Part shown: positions 60,970 through 64,000 of the stretch, in pieces
Layout of the letters: each line of letters begins with the position of its first letter
Position numbering within the stretch: position 1 is the first letter of the stretch
Origin: an uncultured Chromatiaceae bacterium
GTDB taxonomy: Bacteria > Pseudomonadota > Gammaproteobacteria > Enterobacterales > Alteromonadaceae
Assembly: GCA_937978655.1 (NCBI GenBank)
Contig: CALJUX010000073.1
Coordinates: forward strand, 1 to 64,000
DNA length: 64,000 nt
Direction of reading: 5' to 3'
Translations under genes and position numbers: made by a program
The notes under the pieces: generated by a model
The model's database searches: none
The model's input: the letters and a program-made list of their open reading frames with translations, nothing else
Told to the model about the DNA's origin: nothing

Positions 60970-61144
60970 AAAAAAACCTCCGGACGATTTGTAAGATGAA
61001 AACAAGCGCAGCATGCGGCATTAGCGCGGGCCGGCACAGTGCCACAAGTCATCTTCGGCACTATGACTTCTGGCCTATTGCTGGCAGAGGCAGGCCTCGC
61101 GCATACTGCGAGATCTCTGTAGCCATGACTGGGCAAAACGATTT

Positions 61145-62362
61145 ATGACTGACTCTGCTGTTCCCCTGCCCGCCCCAACACCAACCAGCGTGCATCCGGC
61201 GCGCTGGCTGCATAAAGAAAATCTGGCGGCAGTGCTGAGCTGGCTGGTATTTGCTTATATCCAGCAAAGCACGGCTATGCAGCTTTATGGCAACTGGCAT
61301 CCGCTGAGCTTGCTGTGCGCGGCCTGTCTGGTGCTGTTTATCGGGTTGTTTTTTTATTGTCAGTCCTGTGAAGAACAAAGCCGGCCGATTCTGGCGTTAG
61401 TGTCGATGTGGGCCGCGCTGACCACCACCGCAGTGCTGGCACCAAACGGTTTTGCCGCAGGTCTTGGTGTGTTGTGGTGCTGCCTGCTGCCTTGGTTTGT
61501 GCCAGCACGCTGGTTATATCTGATGATCGTGCCGGCCTTATTGCCGGTGCTGATCATGCAGTCACTGGATGGTTTGCGGCTTGGTGAAGGCCTGATGATC
61601 CTGGTTTGTGGCACTTTTCAGTTTTTTGCCATGTTCGCGATGAGTAAAGCGCGGGAAGAAAAGCTGGCGCGGGAAGCCCTGGCCCACACGCATCAGGCGT
61701 TATTGGCCGCGCAGTCGCAACTGGCGACCCAAGCCGCTGATGCGGAACGGCTGCGTATTGCGCGGGATTTACACGACAGTCTGGGCCATCATCTGACCGC
61801 TTTAGTCATTCAGCTGCAAGTTGCCGGTTACCAAAGCAGCCAGCTGGCGACCGATGCCGCAGCACAAGCAAAAACTGCAAGCACTGCACAGCAGGCGCTG
61901 ACCGGGCAGATCCAGCATTGCCATGAACTGGCAAAACAGTTGCTGCAGGAAATTCGCCATACCGTCTCGCAACTGCGCGAACCGGCAATGCCGCAACTGG
62001 CGCTGCAGCTCAAAGCGCTGGCGCAGAACGTGCCACAGTTGCAGCTGGCCTTACAAATTCCACCCGGCTTGCCGGCCGACCCGTTATCTACAGCGCTGCT
62101 ATTTCGGGTCAGTCAGGAAGCTATCACCAACACAGTGCGCCACAGCAGCGCCAGCAGCGCTTCACTGCAGGTATGGCAACACCGCGACCAACTCTGCTAC
62201 CGCTATCGCGACAATGGCCAGTTACCGCAATGGCCGCTGAATGAAGGCAATGGCCTGATCGGCATGCGTGAACGCATTGAACAGGCTGGCGGGCGTTTGT
62301 TGCTGTCAAACCCGGAGCACCAGCTACAGATTGATATTGAATTGCCGGCGGTAGCGCCATGA
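61145..62362 (+). CDS. sensor histidine kinase, HisKA_3 (DesK/NarX class)
   Basis: A 405-residue membrane kinase. About five hydrophobic segments lie between residues 28 and 165. A coiled-coil linker follows, then the dimerisation/phosphoacceptor motif RIARDLHDSLGHHLTAL (H210). A compact ATPase domain carries the N box QEAITNTVRHS and the G-box region DNGQ...GNGLIGMRERIEQAGG. There is no extracytoplasmic sensor domain, so the signal is likely sensed in or at the membrane, as for DesK. The stop overlaps the start of the response-regulator gene (ATGA), defining the pair. Confidence 0.93.
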   Translation: MTDSAVPLPAPTPTSVHPARWLHKENLAAVLSWLVFAYIQQSTAMQLYGNWHPLSLLCAACLVLFIGLFFYCQSCEEQSRPILALVSMWAALTTTAVLAPNGFAAGLGVLWCCLLPWFVPARWLYLMIVPALLPVLIMQSLDGLRLGEGLMILVCGTFQFFAMFAMSKAREEKLAREALAHTHQALLAAQSQLATQAADAERLRIARDLHDSLGHHLTALVIQLQVAGYQSSQLATDAAAQAKTASTAQQALTGQIQHCHELAKQLLQEIRHTVSQLREPAMPQLALQLKALAQNVPQLQLALQIPPGLPADPLSTALLFRVSQEAITNTVRHSSASSASLQVWQHRDQLCYRYRDNGQLPQWPLNEGNGLIGMRERIEQAGGRLLLSNPEHQLQIDIELPAVAP

Positions 62363-62994
62363 GCATCCGCCTGATTGTGACTGACGACCAAACCTTGGTC
62401 CGCCAGGGCATTATCAGCTTATTGCAGTTAGACCCCGACATTAACGTGGTGGCAGAGGCCAGTGATGGCAGCGAAGTCGTCACGCTGGTGCAGCAATATC
62501 AGCCGGACTTGCTGCTGATGGATATCCGCATGCCGCAAGTTAACGGCATTGAGGCGCTGCAGTTACTGCAACAAGCCGGTCTGCGCGTACCGGTGCTGAT
62601 GCTGACCACTTTTGATGACCACCAGCAAGTGTTGACCGCGATGCTGGCCGGTGCCCGCGGTTATCTGCTCAAAGATGTTGCACTTGATGTATTGCTACAG
62701 GCTATTCGCACAGTGGCTGCAGGTGGTTCCTTGTTGCAACCGGCGCTGACCGACCGTATCCTGCAGGCCCGTCAGGGTGCTGCCACGCCGCAAGATGCTG
62801 AAACATTGTCGCCGAAGGAACTGGAAGTGCTGCGATTACTGGCGGCCGGCTTTAGTAACCGCGAGATAGCCAATGCAGTGTTTAAATCTGAAGGCACAGT
62901 GAAAAATCAGGTGTCGGCCATTTTAAGTAAACTCGGCGTACGCGACAGAACTAAGGCGGTACTCAAAGCCATCGATCTTGGTTTATTGCATTAA
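62359..62994 (+). CDS. NarL/LuxR family response regulator
   Basis: A 211-residue transcription factor. The receiver domain is canonical: acidic pair D9/D10, phosphoacceptor D55 in LLLMDIRMP, Thr in MLTTFDD and K105 in GYLLKD. The C-terminal LuxR helix-turn-helix is LSPKELEVLRLLAAGFSNREIANAVFKSEGTVKNQVSAILSKLGVRDRTKAV. It is translationally coupled to the upstream kinase. Likely targets (the divergent membrane-protein cluster or the downstream VOC and SRPBCC genes) are inferred from position only. Confidence 0.95.
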   Translation: MSIRLIVTDDQTLVRQGIISLLQLDPDINVVAEASDGSEVVTLVQQYQPDLLLMDIRMPQVNGIEALQLLQQAGLRVPVLMLTTFDDHQQVLTAMLAGARGYLLKDVALDVLLQAIRTVAAGGSLLQPALTDRILQARQGAATPQDAETLSPKELEVLRLLAAGFSNREIANAVFKSEGTVKNQVSAILSKLGVRDRTKAVLKAIDLGLLH

Positions 62995-63015
62995 CTCATT
63001 TTGGAATATTCAACC

Positions 63016-63408
63016 ATGCAACAACAACTTGCCCTCGTCAGCCTGCTCGTGCGTGACTATGCCGAAGCCATCAGTTTTTACTGCAACAAATTAGGCTTCC
63101 GGCTGGTTGAAGACACACCACAAGGGCAAAAACGCTGGGTGGTGGTCGCACCGCAAGGCGACAGTGGCTCTGCGCTGTTACTGGCGCGCGCCAGTGACGC
63201 GGAGCAGCAGGCGATGATTGGCCGCCAGGGCGCAGGGCGGGTCTGGTTATTTTTACAAACCGATGATTTTGAACGCGATTATCAACGCATGACCGCCGCC
63301 GATGTGCAATTTCAGGAAGCGCCGCGTCATGAACCCTACGGTACCGTTGCGGTGTTTGCTGATCTTTATGGCAACCTGTGGGATTTAATCGAACGGAAAA
63401 ATACCTGA
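63016..63408 (+). CDS. VOC family (glyoxalase-like) protein
   Basis: A 130-residue single vicinal-oxygen-chelate domain made of two beta-alpha-beta3 units: LALVSLLVRDYAEAISFYCNKLGFRLVEDT at the start and FADLYGNLWDLIER at the end. Metal-ligand candidates are a Gln/His near the N-terminus and the C-terminal Glu. Substrate unknown; the group includes dioxygenase-like and antibiotic-resistance homologues. ATG 63016 lies 21 bases after the response-regulator stop, so it is probably co-transcribed. Confidence 0.88.
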   Translation: MQQQLALVSLLVRDYAEAISFYCNKLGFRLVEDTPQGQKRWVVVAPQGDSGSALLLARASDAEQQAMIGRQGAGRVWLFLQTDDFERDYQRMTAADVQFQEAPRHEPYGTVAVFADLYGNLWDLIERKNT

Positions 63409-63492
63409 TATTTTTCTGACAAATCACCTGCCTGACTTTTCCAGGTCATATTCCTGCTCCTACACTGTTGAATCCAGTAGATGTCTATCGGT

Positions 63493-63520
63493 ACAGGCAT
63501 CCAACAACAGGCATCCAACA
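63493..63520 (+). repeat. perfect 14-bp tandem duplication before the SRPBCC gene
   Basis: ACAGGCATCCAACA occurs twice head to tail (63493-63506 and 63507-63520), directly against the AGGAG ribosome site of the next gene. It may be a recent slippage event or part of the 5' leader. Confidence 0.85.
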
Positions 63521-63532
63521 AGGAGTGGTGTG

Positions 63533-64000
63533 ATGGCAGAGTCTGCGCTTATTCAGGTCCGTCATTTATTTCGTCAGCCTCCAACCCAAGTATTTGACCA
63601 CTGGCTGGCCGAGCACCAGGCCGGCCGCTGGATGTTTGCCACACCACAAGGCCGGATGCATCATCTGCGGCTGGAATTTACCCCGGACCAGCAGTTTCGG
63701 GTCATCGAACCATTCAACGGCCATCATTGGGTCCATACCGCCGAATACCATCAAATGCTGCGCCCGCACCTGCTGCTGTTCAGCTGCAGCACCAGCGCAA
63801 CCGCCAGCAGCACACAGCCAGGCCTCAGTGAACCGGACATGGTGCAGTTACAGTTTCAGCCTCATCCGCTTGGCTGCGAACTGGTGTTAAGCCATCAGAC
63901 CTCAGCACAATGGGCGTTGTGCCGTCAGCAATTAATTGAAGGCTGGACGCATATCTTTGCCAGCCTGATGGCCGAACTCAACGACCTGGAGTGTCAACCC
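63533..64000 (+). CDS. SRPBCC/AHSA1 domain protein, cut by the window end
   Basis: The frame opens at ATG 63533, with AGGAG seven bases upstream, and stays open for 156 codons to the last base. It begins MAESALIQVRHLFRQPPTQVF and contains WLAEHQAGRWMFAT, an EPFNGHHWVHTAEYHQM segment, LGCELVLSHQTS and the helix CRQQLIEGWTHIFASLMAELNDL. This is the START/AHSA1 pattern, where a hydrophobic ligand is bound under a long C-terminal helix. Ligand unknown. In homologous small proteins the end would be close, so little is probably missing. Confidence 0.78.
   Translation, partial: MAESALIQVRHLFRQPPTQVFDHWLAEHQAGRWMFATPQGRMHHLRLEFTPDQQFRVIEPFNGHHWVHTAEYHQMLRPHLLLFSCSTSATASSTQPGLSEPDMVQLQFQPHPLGCELVLSHQTSAQWALCRQQLIEGWTHIFASLMAELNDLECQP

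Noticed and set aside
1..64000. Mobile elements, CRISPR arrays, toxin-antitoxin or phage-defence genes, rRNA or tRNA genes
   Set aside because: None were recognised: no transposase or integrase motifs, no regularly spaced repeats, no tRNA cloverleaf or rRNA-like sequence. The genes are mostly core or metabolic.

Overview
The window reads as chromosomal DNA of a free-living gammaproteobacterium of the Alteromonadales/Chromatiaceae type, most like Rheinheimera or Alishewanella. This is inferred from gene content and protein character (smc-zipA instead of mukB, minCDE beside ycgL, a complete hisGDCBHAF-IE operon, a large TonB receptor, a Vibrio-type M28 aminopeptidase). No rRNA, tRNA, prophage, insertion sequence or CRISPR array was seen. 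The first 45 bases are not biological: they match the 3' end of the Illumina TruSeq universal adapter, so this is an untrimmed contig start and the first gene is cut by it.

Layout. 46-1259: 3' part of a TPR protein, probably a receiver-TPR response regulator. 1262-13577 (minus): smc-zipA, then an M28 aminopeptidase and a TonB-dependent receptor, each with its own terminator, then ligA and a DUF2919 membrane protein. The usual zipA-ligA adjacency is interrupted by about 5.5 kb of nutrient-acquisition genes. 13714-15531 (plus): cysZ and tsaC/sua5. 15606-18988 (minus): ycgL, an MltB-family transglycosylase lipoprotein, a YcgM-like FAH protein, ycgN and a small MscS channel in one run, divergent from minCDE (19155-20944). 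21015-27954 (minus): DUF4397 lipoprotein, rnd, fadD, and a three-gene envelope cluster (slp, exported methyltransferase, hydrolase). 28312-29670: alkaline phosphatase with a candidate Pho box. 29706-35288 (minus): SDR/DUF2878/chalcone-isomerase-like cluster, two short Gln-rich proteins, tsaB and yoaA.

35649-43065 (plus): a histidine leader peptide with five consecutive His codons, an attenuator, and hisG-D-C-B-H-A-F-IE, tightly packed with start/stop overlaps. Then come an unknown Gln-rich protein, a TetR repressor divergent from a metallo-beta-lactamase-fold hydrolase with a perfect palindrome between them, and the peroxide-defence genes ahpC and ahpF, whose separate upstream regions share a 40-bp element. 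49878-54479: a receiver-TPR protein with an altered receiver, an M24 peptidase homologue, a DUF1232 protein, a lytic transglycosylase and a DUF4097 lipoprotein. 54559-64000: GAF protein, SpoU-family RNA methyltransferase, rlmJ, S1/P1-like nuclease, a minus-strand four-gene cluster, a DesK/LuxR-type two-component pair, a VOC protein and a truncated SRPBCC gene.

Most of the window is ordinary core genome. Its most informative content is regulatory (his attenuator, Pho box, TetR operator, paired ahp element), plus several lineage-specific proteins of unknown role. I did not find a convincing new defence or mobile system.
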